Under the pieces are notes generated by a model that saw only the letters and a list, made by a program, of their open reading frames with translations, made no database searches and was not told the DNA's origin. DNA of 52,685 nucleotides from a virus. This document shows positions 26,501 to 33,547 of the stretch, in pieces; the stretch's first letter is position 1; every line of letters starts with the position of its first letter. Position numbers and translations under genes: made by a program. The stretch spans positions 1 through 52,685 of the IMG/VR virus record IMGVR_UViG_3300025687_000060. One strand, given 5' to 3'.

Positions 26501-27821
26501 AGCGTTGACGTATTACAATTCTGTTGGTTCTTCTTCGACTATTTCTGCTCCTACTTCTGTAAATGATGATCCAATTAGAGATGGTTATACCTTACTGTTT
26601 GATCACCACAATCATGGTATGCATTCCAGCACTAATAAGGTGAAGGTTGTAGATTTTGCAACTGATATTGCACCAACCAATTTGATTAGTGCAATAGATG
26701 ACGATACGACTGTAATCACCGTTGGTGATGGAAGCAACTTTGTTAATTTTGAAGGATCTCCAGTTGGTGCAGCAAATACAGGGTACATTAAAATAAACAA
26801 AGAAATCATTTCTTACAATACTATTTCTGGAAATGATATTACAATTACTTCTAGAGTGATTGATTCTAGTTTAAAATCAAATCACTCACAAAATGATGCA
26901 GTTTATAAGTATGAATTCAACTCTGTATCTCTCTTAAAGATAAACAAAGAACATAACATAGATCCAAGAGATAAAACATTTAATTCGTATTATCTGAAGT
27001 TAAGCGATACTTCTAAAACCTTTGGATCAACTAAATCTGGTGGAGGAAGTGCATTACAAATTTCACAAAATATTCCATTCGAATATATTGATCCACAATT
27101 TAATATGATTACTCCAACTGGAACAAATGTCACTGCTTCAATTAAAACTACATCTGGAACAAGTTTAAGTGGTTCTGAATCTTCTTTCTTAGATTTAGGA
27201 TATGAAGGAGTGTCGTTGAACAAACTAAATCGTTTAGATAGTTCCAGAATAATAGCATCTGATGTAAATGAATACAATTTACTTGGAGGTTCTAAGTCAT
27301 TTGCTATTACCTTAGCATTATCAACATCTAAAGAAGATGTTTCACCAATTATTGACTTAGACAGAGCAAACGTAATTGCAATAAGCAATCTTGTAGACTC
27401 GAATGTTTCTGATTTCGAAACAGATAGTAGAGTTAGGATTTCTGGTTCTGATCCAAATTCTGCTATTTATGAAACAAGAAAAATATCTCTTGAATTCCCA
27501 TCAAATTCACTCTATGTTCAGTTTGATGGACATAGAGAGGCAGAAGGACAATTTAAGGTATTCTACAAATTATTCAGAAGTGATTCTGCAGATTCACAAC
27601 AAGTTTACATACCATTTAATTCAGATGGTTCATCAGATAAGGTTGTAAATCCAAATTCACTAGAAAATAGTTTTAGCGAGTACAAGTTTACTGCTGATAA
27701 TATGGCACAGTTTAGTGGATTTATGATTAAGGTTGTAATGACATCAACAAACCAAGCAAAACCACCAAGATTGAAGAACTTTAGAGCAATTGCATTGAGA
27801 TCATTTAGCGTAGATGGATAA
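20571..27821 (+). CDS. Giant DUF4815 tail/baseplate protein
   Basis: Encodes 2416 residues. The N-terminus (LNVSPYFDDFNDEKNYNKVL, then FKPGFPVQSRELTTLQSILQ and FFKEGSVVIPGG) is the DUF4815 signature found in T4-like cyanophage structural proteins. Positioned after gp8, it probably takes the place of T4 gp9/gp10, the fibre-attachment part of the wedge. The middle (about 1000-1250) is Ser-rich with SSDSPFSF/RSFSSSSSETVV; a region near 1170-1500 carries a well-structured stretch with FWMEEVILPTPDVVKI. Late modules include GSGYAVGDLL (about residue 1931), a His cluster FDHHNHGMH (about 2009-2017) and an IKINKEIISY unit (about 2074). The C-terminus ends FRAIALRSFSVDG. Attachment of tail fibres is inferred from position. 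Confidence 0.8.
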   Translation: MTQNTNLNVSPYFDDFNDEKNYNKVLFKPGFPVQSRELTTLQSILQNQIEKFGQHFFKEGSVVIPGGTFYDDSYFAVRVDPNFLGVPVSTYLDVLVNNRIEIQGEISGVKATVVNKVSYLESEDGYDTLYVKYNSSGSDGSTRVFQNGENLITLSDITYASTSIDANNTFARCIVSDSTKTGSSASISEGVFFIRGYFVKVNSSTVILDQYSNTPSYRIGLLISEEIVTASSLNQDLYDNSQGFSNESAPGADRFRVTATLHKKLLTDTSDENFVELMRVDNGSIERFVNKTDYNIFKDELARRTYDESGDYYVRQFALDVRESLNDRIGNNGIYLNTQTTQNGNTPSDDIFTIQVSPGKAYVRGYEIDKISTTSIDVLKPRTIKSKENVSLPVNVKNIMEVENVYGSPKIGFSTTYTIELHDRRLASNGLLDGSSVQIGKAKVYDYNQSVSGITTTKYELRLLDIQTFTNITVGFALTASAGSYVKGKYSGSSGISVSAVTGGTTISLQDVRGDFQINEPLEINGVDVGRNITTIRDYDTTDTKAVGATVGLSTFAANVTLSRQKKSFTEASQFTINSNGTVTSSSIWDFRDYVKVGDIIRYSEPASTLPTFNRVNAVNQSNFVVEDIPSVTNVCDGGVTGSTFTTTDVDILIPSLNLNADPGYRIKLKDEYISSINLLDSSYIVRKQFNENVTGSTFTFQLSSLGDNDLYFEPFTQDNYILTWETGQKEVILSTQVTFDSNFRELTINSLSRTGNATLTATCRRTKLSSKNKSIKRCSNLIVSRSKHQGSGIGSTTFGDGLSYSEVYGTRVQDDQISLNVADVSRILAIFESNDSSNPSLPSIVVSSQSDTFTNNVIVGEQFIGATSGAVARVVDILSGTQLNFVYENDRLFEVGESFTLKTSGIVAQISSLSVGSRNISKNYVLDDGQRSEFCDFGRIVRKRNIPEPTKKIRIVFDYFSNNESSGTVESINSYSSVNYSNDIPFALDRRATDFIDLRPRVNSYSTSSSDSPFSFNSRSFSSSSSETVVSNKTIVVDYSYYLGRIDRLYLTKDGKFEVKKGEPSEYPKAPVSNTEAFEVAVISMTPYVFNATIDSNVKLIPHKRFTMSDIGGLENRIKTLEEYTTLSLLETDTKNLSIKDPNTGLDKFKSGFFVDNFRNHRSHNLSGDSFFDIDVERGECRPRSTERNIPLTFETKSSLSDPVNADYRWIEDFEDSNVTRKGNALTLSFTEVDFIDQPLATRTENLNPFHIALYAGSISLNPASDFWMEEVILPTPDVVKIDSPFDGMASLLGVEDRENGGMAASYWNSHEQTWTGREQIKEEVLSDVEVGRQRTSNRLLRGNGIRRITTDAVTRQRELLNTFNETGIDREFGFELTAGEEVVSLGSRVIGVDVLFNCRSRNVEVVGKRLKPNTRYYVFMENVDMTDYCVPKLLPITMVRGSFATGDIVDTVTPPGSSTASIRMRLAQPNHLFGPFNAPTDTVDSSINGTTLYSGSSEYLNIDTAGLAFQTRPDHLGWVKSGSKLVNISGTAEATVDNIELVSDSTGTIIFSLHIPDPKVSSNPKFTTGSNTIRLTTSSVNSNQLDKSESSAEAVFVATGYAQNVQEQTLSIKTAEVERKQIGSDQPISRITQELEEETIVVQETRDTGWYDPLAQSFLVDRNQSQDGVFITGGEVYFKEKDPNVAVTVQIRTMRDGTPTTTIVPYGEVTLNPSSVNTSTDGSVATRFTFNTPVYLQSGYEYALVLVAPTEKYLAFVTRMGEEDLILQTVYNRQPYLGSLFKSQNSSTWTPSQLEDLKFKLFKAKFVTNTPSFITFYNKELPLVKVRKNNPVVAYSKRQYVSIASTNTAFAQGNTITQGSNSGDIFATGGPVDLGGSALTVSYSGIGLTDGTFTGIGFTSLTGFGNSCLATVTVSSGAISNISVTDSGSGYAVGDLLLANQIGETGSGVRVTVGSVSQTNLIVLDNIDTNITTGIALTYYNSVGSSSTISAPTSVNDDPIRDGYTLLFDHHNHGMHSSTNKVKVVDFATDIAPTNLISAIDDDTTVITVGDGSNFVNFEGSPVGAANTGYIKINKEIISYNTISGNDITITSRVIDSSLKSNHSQNDAVYKYEFNSVSLLKINKEHNIDPRDKTFNSYYLKLSDTSKTFGSTKSGGGSALQISQNIPFEYIDPQFNMITPTGTNVTASIKTTSGTSLSGSESSFLDLGYEGVSLNKLNRLDSSRIIASDVNEYNLLGGSKSFAITLALSTSKEDVSPIIDLDRANVIAISNLVDSNVSDFETDSRVRISGSDPNSAIYETRKISLEFPSNSLYVQFDGHREAEGQFKVFYKLFRSDSADSQQVYIPFNSDGSSDKVVNPNSLENSFSEYKFTADNMAQFSGFMIKVVMTSTNQAKPPRLKNFRAIALRSFSVDG

Positions 27822-28038
27822 TTATATTAAAGTAAAATCAGATTCTTCTCTTGTGCGAAACAAGGAGTCGAATGCAATAATAAACAATAATGAAAATGAA
27901 TTTGAAAAATTCATTCGACTCTCAGAAACAAAATATAAGGAAAAGATGGAATTGAGAATTTTAAAGGATGAAGTCCAGCAAATTAAAACGGATATTAATG
28001 AAATAAAATTCTTATTAAAATCAATTGTGAATGGTTAA
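27814..28038 (+). CDS. Small coiled-coil protein
   Basis: Encodes 74 residues and overlaps the DUF4815 gene by 8 nt. After a polar Asn-rich N-terminus, residues 28-72 form one long charged helix with regular hydrophobic spacing (EFEKFIRLSETKYKEKMELR, ILKDEVQQIKTDINEIKFLL), a likely coiled coil. It ends with a late promoter 2 nt after its stop. A short trimeric or dimeric coiled coil beside tail-fibre-type genes could be a connector or chaperone; that is inference from position only. Confidence 0.65.
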   Translation: MDNYIKVKSDSSLVRNKESNAIINNNENEFEKFIRLSETKYKEKMELRILKDEVQQIKTDINEIKFLLKSIVNG

Positions 28039-28040
28039 CT

Positions 28041-28048
28041 TATAAATA
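28041..28048 (+). promoter_or_regulatory. Late promoter TATAAATA
   Basis: Exact late box at 28041-28048, 27 nt before the next ATG. Confidence 0.75.
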
Positions 28049-28075
28049 CCTAAAGGATATCCTGACTTTATACTA

Positions 28076-28414
28076 ATGGCAGCATATGTTAGTAATATTG
28101 TAATAGATGTTGGGGCTGATTTTTATCAGTTATTCAACTTAGAGGATAATAGTGGAAACTATTTAAATTTGAGTGGTTATAGTGGATCTTCCGTGATGAA
28201 AAAACATCCATCATCTTTAAATGCAAGTGCTACATTTTCAGTTACATTTCCAAACGTGTCTTTGGGTAAGTTGCAAATAGGATTAGCATCATCTATAACA
28301 TCAACACTCAAACCAGGAAGATACGTATACGATATTCTCATAGATGATGGATCTACAAAAACTAGAGTTGTAGAAGGAAGTGCTATAGTTACTGCTGGAG
28401 TTACGGTAGGGTAA
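28076..28414 (+). CDS. Small beta-type virion protein (baseplate-upper-protein-like domain)
   Basis: Encodes 112 residues. The pattern (YVSNIVIDVGADFYQLFNLE, YLNLSGYSGSSVMKKHPSS, LGKLQIGLASSITSTLKPGR, YVYDILIDDGSTKTRVVEG) is an Ig-like beta sandwich with the strand order of the N-terminal domain of BppU-type baseplate proteins: 'D...F...dLSGys..a.mr...' followed by 'L.pGrYvYDi.i'. In other phages such domains form the outer baseplate where receptor-binding proteins attach. The resemblance is by eye. It has its own exact late promoter and is followed after 2 nt by another small structural gene. Confidence 0.65.
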   Translation: MAAYVSNIVIDVGADFYQLFNLEDNSGNYLNLSGYSGSSVMKKHPSSLNASATFSVTFPNVSLGKLQIGLASSITSTLKPGRYVYDILIDDGSTKTRVVEGSAIVTAGVTVG

Positions 28415-28416
28415 AA

Positions 28417-28614
28417 ATGGCAGACATTAGAGTAAGAGTAGGAACACAAGAGTCTATAAAAATAAGATCAGCCATTACTGGAAATGTTAGTTTTGGATTG
28501 GGTGAACTTGTTGATGTAAATACGGAATCACTTTCTGATGGAATGGTGCTAATTTACAATGGCACAGAAGGAAAGTGGAAATCTAGTGCGGAATTAGATG
28601 GCGGAAGTTATTGA
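28417..28614 (+). CDS. Small structural protein with fibre-type motif
   Basis: Encodes 65 residues. The second half contains LGELVDVNTESLSDGMVLIY then NGTEGKWKSS, which is the common 'l-x-D-V-x-T-x-x-L-x-D-G-x-x-L-x-Y-x-x-x-x-x-x-W' repeat seen in phage tail-fibre and neck proteins as a beta hairpin unit. A single copy suggests a small decoration or a fibre joint. It follows the BppU-like gene after 2 nt and precedes gp13. Confidence 0.6.
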   Translation: MADIRVRVGTQESIKIRSAITGNVSFGLGELVDVNTESLSDGMVLIYNGTEGKWKSSAELDGGSY

Positions 28615-28618
28615 TCCA

Positions 28619-28626
28619 AATAAATA
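28619..28626 (+). promoter_or_regulatory. Late promoter, AATAAATA variant
   Basis: One mismatch to TATAAATA, 21 nt before the gp13 ATG. Confidence 0.55.
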
Positions 28627-28647
28627 TCAAAAAACAGGTATCGAAGA

Positions 28648-29463
28648 ATGAGTCAACCAACAAGTAGACAAGGTTTAATTGATTATTGTCTAAGAAGACT
28701 TGGATATCCTGTTTTGGAAATTAATGTCGATGATGATCAAATTGACGATTTAGTTGACGATGCAATTCAACATTTTCAAGAATATCATTTTGATGGTATC
28801 GAAAGAGTTTTTCTGAAGCATCAGATTTCGGAGTCTGAGAAGGAAACACTAAAAACTGGTATAACAACAACCACTGCAACATCAACGGTTGGTGTATCTT
28901 CTGTTGACTGGAAAGAAAGTACAAACTTTTTACAATTACCAGATCATGTGCTTGGGGTCAATAAAGTCTTCAAGATGGATAATAGTACAATCTCCAGTGG
29001 ACTGTTTAATATAAAATATCAGTTATTCTTAAACGATCTATATTACTATGGGGCACTTGATCTATTAAATTATGCGATGACAAAAACATATCTGGAAGAT
29101 CTTAGCAGATTGATCACTCCAGATATTCAATTACGTTTTAATAAAAAGAGACATAGACTATATCTTGATATTGATTATGCAAGTTTTAGTTCTGATACAT
29201 ATATTGTTCTCGATTGCTATAGACTTGTCGATCCAGCAGATGCAGAATCAATCTATAATGACTGGTGGTTAAAAAAGTATCTTACGTCACTGATCAAGAG
29301 GCAATGGGGACAAAATTTAATTAAATTCCAAGGAGTCATGCTTCCTGGTGGAGTTCAATTAAATGGAAGACAATTATATGATGATGCAGTTCGTGAAATA
29401 GAAGAAATAGAAAGAGAACTAAGAGACACATACGAAATGCCACCATTAGATATGATAGGTTAA
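28648..29463 (+). CDS. 13: Neck protein gp13
   Basis: Encodes 271 residues (T4 gp13 is 309). Recognisable by the N-terminus SRQGLIDYCLRRLGYPVLEI followed by NVDDDQIDDLVDDAIQHFQE, the hallmark of the gp13 head-completion/neck family in cyanophages, and by the DCYRLVDP...NDWWLKKYLTSLIKRQWGQNL stretch around residues 192-230. gp13 forms the ring under the portal after DNA packaging and, with gp14, joins head to tail. It has its own late promoter variant, and gp14 begins 4 nt after its stop. Confidence 0.92.
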   Translation: MSQPTSRQGLIDYCLRRLGYPVLEINVDDDQIDDLVDDAIQHFQEYHFDGIERVFLKHQISESEKETLKTGITTTTATSTVGVSSVDWKESTNFLQLPDHVLGVNKVFKMDNSTISSGLFNIKYQLFLNDLYYYGALDLLNYAMTKTYLEDLSRLITPDIQLRFNKKRHRLYLDIDYASFSSDTYIVLDCYRLVDPADAESIYNDWWLKKYLTSLIKRQWGQNLIKFQGVMLPGGVQLNGRQLYDDAVREIEEIERELRDTYEMPPLDMIG

Positions 29464-29467
29464 TATT

Positions 29468-30937
29468 ATGCCATTAAACTCATACTTTCTACAAGGATCA
29501 GCAAGTGAGCAAAGATTAGTTCAGGATCTAATTAATGAACAATTAAAAATTTATGGGCAAGATGTTTCATATTTGCCCAGAAAAATTATAAACAGAGATG
29601 CAATTTTTAGAGATGTAGTTGCTTCTAATTTTGATGCTTCATTCAAAATAGAAGCATATATCATGAACTACCAAGGCTTTGAGGGTAGTGGTGACATACT
29701 TTCAAAATTTGGTGTGCAAACAACTGATTCCATCACATTTATAGTATCAAAGGAAAGATATGAGGACTTTATAAGTCCCTTTTTATCAGAATCTACTGGA
29801 GATGATTTGCTCTTGTTATCAAGACCAAGAGAAGGAGATTTAATATATCTTCCACTAGATAATACTATGTTTGAAATAAAATATGTTGAGGGGAAAAAAC
29901 CTTTCTATCAATTAAACAATCTGTATGTATATCAATTGAGTTGTGAAGTTATAGACTACGCTCTCGATGATAATATATTTACATCCGATGATGAGGCAGA
30001 TCAATCTGTAGTTGGTTTTGATGTTGAAGAAACCATACTGGAAATGATCAACGATTTAGCAGAAACTGCAACTGGATCTATAGAAACATATCAACAGTAT
30101 TATGTCAATAGAGAATTAGCAGTTCCTGTGGAATTAAATAATTCATATTCTGTATTTAATATTGACTTAATTAATGATGGGACTGGTTATACCGAAGCAC
30201 CAGTCGTTTCAATTTCAACTTCTCCCACAGGAAATATTTTGCATAATGCTACTGCCGTGGCAATAATGACTAGTAAGACTGGACAAGTTGGAAAATCTAT
30301 TGATGAAATTTTAATTTCAAACCCTGGTTATGGATATACTTTACCACCTTCAGTATCAATAATTAGTCAGAGTGGTTCTGGTGCTATAGCAACTGCTATA
30401 GTTAATAGAGGAGCATTGATGCCACCGATAATAACTTCTGCAGGAAGTCAATATTCAGTTGCACCAACAGTTGGTATAACAAGTATTGGCGGAGCAATTC
30501 CACCAGTTGCTATTGCAAACATAAATTCAAGTGGAATAGTAACATCAGTATACTATAGATACTCTGGAAAAGATTACCATATAAATCAAGAAGACCAAAC
30601 TATAACATTCTCCGATCCAGATGCATCAAGTTCTTCTTCTGGCAATTATGTGTTTAAAGAAATAGTTAAAGGCGTATCAACTGGAACAACTGCATATGTT
30701 CAAGAGTGGGATGGTCAAGATAAGATACTAAAAGTTTCTACAATTTCTGGATCATTCTCACTGGGAGAACAAGTTGTTGGAATCGGAACTACTTTAAATG
30801 GATCAGACTCAAGTTATACAATTAAAAATATTGTAAAACTCGGATTAACAGATTTGAACTCTCAAAATAAAGTGATAGAAACTGAGGCTGATGAAATATT
30901 AGATTTCAGCGAATCCAACCCATTTGGTGAGTTCTAA
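29468..30937 (+). CDS. 14: Neck protein gp14
   Basis: Encodes 489 residues, nearly twice T4 gp14 (256). Residues 1-200 carry the gp14 core (NSYFLQGSASEQRLVQDLIN, EQLKIYGQDVSYLPRKIINR, EGDLIYLPLDNTMFEIKYVE). The additional 250 residues are beta-type repeats: LINDGTGYTEAPVVSI (about residue 235), ISNPGYGYTLPPSVSI (about 278), and a C-terminal DFSESNPFGEF. gp14 works with gp13 in head-tail joining; the insertion would decorate the neck. Such neck extensions suggest whisker- or collar-like structures, an inference from position and repeat type. Confidence 0.88.
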   Translation: MPLNSYFLQGSASEQRLVQDLINEQLKIYGQDVSYLPRKIINRDAIFRDVVASNFDASFKIEAYIMNYQGFEGSGDILSKFGVQTTDSITFIVSKERYEDFISPFLSESTGDDLLLLSRPREGDLIYLPLDNTMFEIKYVEGKKPFYQLNNLYVYQLSCEVIDYALDDNIFTSDDEADQSVVGFDVEETILEMINDLAETATGSIETYQQYYVNRELAVPVELNNSYSVFNIDLINDGTGYTEAPVVSISTSPTGNILHNATAVAIMTSKTGQVGKSIDEILISNPGYGYTLPPSVSIISQSGSGAIATAIVNRGALMPPIITSAGSQYSVAPTVGITSIGGAIPPVAIANINSSGIVTSVYYRYSGKDYHINQEDQTITFSDPDASSSSSGNYVFKEIVKGVSTGTTAYVQEWDGQDKILKVSTISGSFSLGEQVVGIGTTLNGSDSSYTIKNIVKLGLTDLNSQNKVIETEADEILDFSESNPFGEF

Positions 30938-30965
30938 ATAGTTAGTATACGTACATTATAAGATA

Positions 30966-32018
30966 ATGCTTGGTACATACGATTATCACGAAATTATTAG
31001 AAAAACCATTATTGCATTTGGTACACTTTTTAATAATATAGAGATTAGACACAAAAAACAAGATGGCAGCAGTTATAGTGTCATCAAAGTTCCTATTGCG
31101 TATGGACCAGCAGAAAAGTTTTTAGCAAGAATTGAACAAAAGCAAGACTTGAGGAAAAGAGTCTCTATTGTCTTGCCACGACTCGCATTTGAAATAACAA
31201 ATATACAATATGATGCGAAAAGAAAAGTTTCAACAATGCAAACTTTCAAAACCGTATCCACAGATGGATCAAAAATAGCGAAGAAAGTTTATATGCCAGT
31301 TCCATATAATGTTGGATTTAGATTATCTTTGCTTGCACAATATAATGAAGATGCTTTGCAAGTAGTTGAGCAAATTCTTCCATTTTTCCAACCATCATTT
31401 AATTTGACAGTTGATTTAGTGAGTTCAATTGGAGAAAAAAGAGATATTCCCATAATTTTAGATTCTATAAATTTTGAAGACAATTATGATCAGGGTTATG
31501 AAGAGAAAAGAGTTATAGTTTATAATTTAGATTTTACTGCTAAGACATTTCTCTTTGGTCCCATTGCTAATTCCACTGAAGGACTCATTAAAAAGGTACA
31601 AGTTGATTATCATACTACCATTGACAAAAATACAGCAAGAAGGGAATTAAGATATACAGCAGAAGCAAGAGCAACTAAAGATTATAATAATGATGGAACA
31701 TCTGTTATTCTTGAAGACATAGATGAAAAAATAACCTCCTTTAGGGTCGCAAATGTAGGTTCTTTGTCTGTTGAGTCTTACATTTATATAAATCAAGAAG
31801 AAATGCTAATCAAAAAAATTGATGGTGATAATATAACCGTTGTTAGAGGTATGGATACTTCAATAGCATCATCACATAAAAGTGGAGATGCTATTGACAT
31901 TATTAATTCAATTGATGATGATTTAATTGATATTGGAGATGACTTTGGTTTCAGTGAGTCTAGATTTGATTTTGGTGATGGAAGAGTTTATAGTCCAACT
32001 AAAGGAGTAGATGTATGA
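30966..32018 (+). CDS. 15: Tail sheath stabiliser / tail completion gp15
   Basis: Encodes 350 residues (T4 gp15 is 272). The N-terminal ~235 residues match the gp15 family: YDYHEIIRKTIIAFGTLFNN, AEKFLARIEQKQDLRKRVSI, LPRLAFEITNIQYDAKRKVS, and DNYDQGYEEKRVIVYNLDFT. gp15 hexamers cap the sheath and tube and bind the neck. The extra C-terminal ~110 residues contain YIYINQEEMLIKKIDGDNIT followed by VVRGMDTSIASSH, a module also present in the two giant proteins. The stop overlaps the gp16 start (ATGA), so neck completion and packaging genes are coupled. Confidence 0.9.
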   Translation: MLGTYDYHEIIRKTIIAFGTLFNNIEIRHKKQDGSSYSVIKVPIAYGPAEKFLARIEQKQDLRKRVSIVLPRLAFEITNIQYDAKRKVSTMQTFKTVSTDGSKIAKKVYMPVPYNVGFRLSLLAQYNEDALQVVEQILPFFQPSFNLTVDLVSSIGEKRDIPIILDSINFEDNYDQGYEEKRVIVYNLDFTAKTFLFGPIANSTEGLIKKVQVDYHTTIDKNTARRELRYTAEARATKDYNNDGTSVILEDIDEKITSFRVANVGSLSVESYIYINQEEMLIKKIDGDNITVVRGMDTSIASSHKSGDAIDIINSIDDDLIDIGDDFGFSESRFDFGDGRVYSPTKGVDV

Positions 32019-32428
32019 GTGAAACATTTGATAAAATAAATCAATCCTTAGATGTAGAAGTCACTGCTAATGAAGTAGTGAAAGAAACTAAAAAGCAGTT
32101 AGCAGAGATCCAAAAGAAGAGTGATTCGGTTACTGACTATGAGTATACACGAGGAAATCTTTATTCTTTGATCGAAAAGGGTCAAGAAGCAATTAATGGT
32201 ATTCTTGAACTGGCAGAAGAAGGGCAACAACCAAGATCATATGAAGTTGTTGGACAATTGATCAAAAGTGTCGGTGATGTAACAGATAAGTTAATAGATC
32301 TTCAGCAGAAGATGAAAGATCTAAATAAAGAAGAGAAGAACACTCCAACTACTGTTAATAATGCATTGTTTGTTGGATCAACCGCAGAACTACAAAAACT
32401 CCTAAAGCAAGGATTTAGCAAAGAATGA
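32015..32428 (+). CDS. 16: Terminase small subunit gp16
   Basis: Encodes 137 residues (T4 gp16 is 164). It is mostly helical and highly charged, with the gp16 core YEYTRGNLYSLIEKGQEAIN, GILELAEEGQQPRSYEVVGQ and LIKSVGDVTDKLIDLQQKMK (residues 43-105), the coiled-coil central domain that makes the DNA-recognition ring. The C-terminal PTTVNNALFVGSTAELQKLL stretch is typical of the family. Stop and next start overlap by ATGA. With gp17 it forms the packaging motor; here two other genes lie between the two subunits. Confidence 0.9.
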   Translation: MSETFDKINQSLDVEVTANEVVKETKKQLAEIQKKSDSVTDYEYTRGNLYSLIEKGQEAINGILELAEEGQQPRSYEVVGQLIKSVGDVTDKLIDLQQKMKDLNKEEKNTPTTVNNALFVGSTAELQKLLKQGFSKE

Positions 32429-33384
32429 AAACTTTCAAAAACTTTATGGAGGCGTCAACTTGCCTTCACACAAAAGAAGGGGAGAAGTGTCCAGTTCATG
32501 GCACGAAAGAATGCCCAGAAGTTATTGAAACACCAAGAAAGAAAAGTAAAAATTATCTTTTGAATAATAAAACAATTGGTGAAGCAAAAGAGAAAGACCA
32601 TGAATATTCAATGGCACGGTCTGAACTAAAGACTGTAACTAATGCAGCAAAACGTCTTCAGAAGAAGATGGGCAAAAAAGGTGAAGGAAATCTTCAGGCA
32701 TGGGTACAATCAAAAATTACTAAGGCAGCAGATTACATTGATACGGCAGCAGATTATGTCACTAATGAAGAAACCATTGTAGAAAAACTGGATGGAAAAA
32801 CACCAAGAGATCCTGGTTATTCGTTGAAGGACTGGTTTAAGGGTTGGGTTCAAACTGGTGGAAAATATGATGGAAAACCTTGTGCTAAGCAACCAGGTCA
32901 GACCACTAAACCTTATTGTAGAGATGCGGATGTTCGTGCATCAATGGATCCTGAAGAGAGAGAAAGAAGAGTAAAGAAAAAACGTAGAGAAGACCCAAAT
33001 CCAAACCGTAAAGGTAAAGCAAAAAATGTTTCAATGGAAGCAGTTGATGCAACAAAGTATGGTGGTCCAGATAAACTCCTTCAGAGATTGGTTCCAAAAG
33101 GAGAAAAGGTTATTCCATCAACTCCCAAAAAAACTGCTAATGTAAAAGAGTCGTATTTAAGAATACAGGAAAGAGGAAAAACATATAGTATTATTTTAAA
33201 TTGGAGGGGTAAATCAATTACAACTCAAATGTTTTTCCCTAAGTTTGGAAGACCGTCCAAATCTGAAGTTTTAGGAGAAATCGTAAAGGTTTATCCTGGT
33301 GCAAAGGTTCTGTACTATAATCCAGTCATGAGGGATCCAACCCAACCTTTACTTTTTGCAGGTACACAAAATGAACCCAGATGA
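32425..33384 (+). CDS. Composite protein between the terminase genes, putative head-targeted
   Basis: Encodes 319 residues with visible segments: (a) an N-terminus MKTFKNFMEAS like the T4 internal-protein targeting peptide; (b) a Cys/His-rich stretch CLHTKEGEKCPVHGTKECP (13-31) that could bind zinc; (c) IGEA (51-54), a match to the I-x-E/A cleavage pattern of gp21; (d) a helical segment DHEYSMARSELKTVTNAAKR and QSKITKAADYIDTAADYVTN (58-113); (e) KYDGKPCAKQPGQTTKPYC and a very basic KKKRREDPNPNRKGKAK tract (148-200); (f) a C-terminal beta domain YSIILNWRGKSITTQMFFPK...VYPGAKVLYYNPV (250-305). I recognise segments d, e and f as types that recur in cyanophage genomes but cannot name their functions. 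Packaging into the head is inference. It overlaps the next gene. Confidence 0.7.
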   Translation: MKTFKNFMEASTCLHTKEGEKCPVHGTKECPEVIETPRKKSKNYLLNNKTIGEAKEKDHEYSMARSELKTVTNAAKRLQKKMGKKGEGNLQAWVQSKITKAADYIDTAADYVTNEETIVEKLDGKTPRDPGYSLKDWFKGWVQTGGKYDGKPCAKQPGQTTKPYCRDADVRASMDPEERERRVKKKRREDPNPNRKGKAKNVSMEAVDATKYGGPDKLLQRLVPKGEKVIPSTPKKTANVKESYLRIQERGKTYSIILNWRGKSITTQMFFPKFGRPSKSEVLGEIVKVYPGAKVLYYNPVMRDPTQPLLFAGTQNEPR

Positions 33385-33544
33385 AATCAAACTAGATAAT
33401 GTAAGCAAAAACTTTGAGTATGCTAAAATTTCAAGAGAAATTGATGCATGTGATGACTTAGAGTATTTAAAAAATCTTTCAAAGTCTTACGTAAAACTTT
33501 ATTTCAAAACACAGGAAACGTTTGCAGATCTTATCAAAATGTAA
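33371..33544 (+). CDS. Small protein between the terminase subunits
   Basis: Encodes 57 residues from ATG 33371 (MNPDEIKLDNVSKNFEYAKI...); a TTG start at 33356 adds only five residues and is less likely. It is helical throughout, with the block SKNFEYAKISREIDACDDLE then YLKNLSKSYVKLYFKTQETF. It overlaps the upstream gene by 14 nt and lies 3 nt before gp17. A small helical protein at this spot is common in T4-like cyanophages; a packaging role is possible from location only. Confidence 0.7.
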   Translation: MNPDEIKLDNVSKNFEYAKISREIDACDDLEYLKNLSKSYVKLYFKTQETFADLIKM

Positions 33545-33547
33545 GTT

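Noticed and set aside
30936-30965. TCTAAATA-like string before gp15 as a late promoter
   Set aside because: Too many mismatches to TATAAATA, and gp15 can read from upstream.
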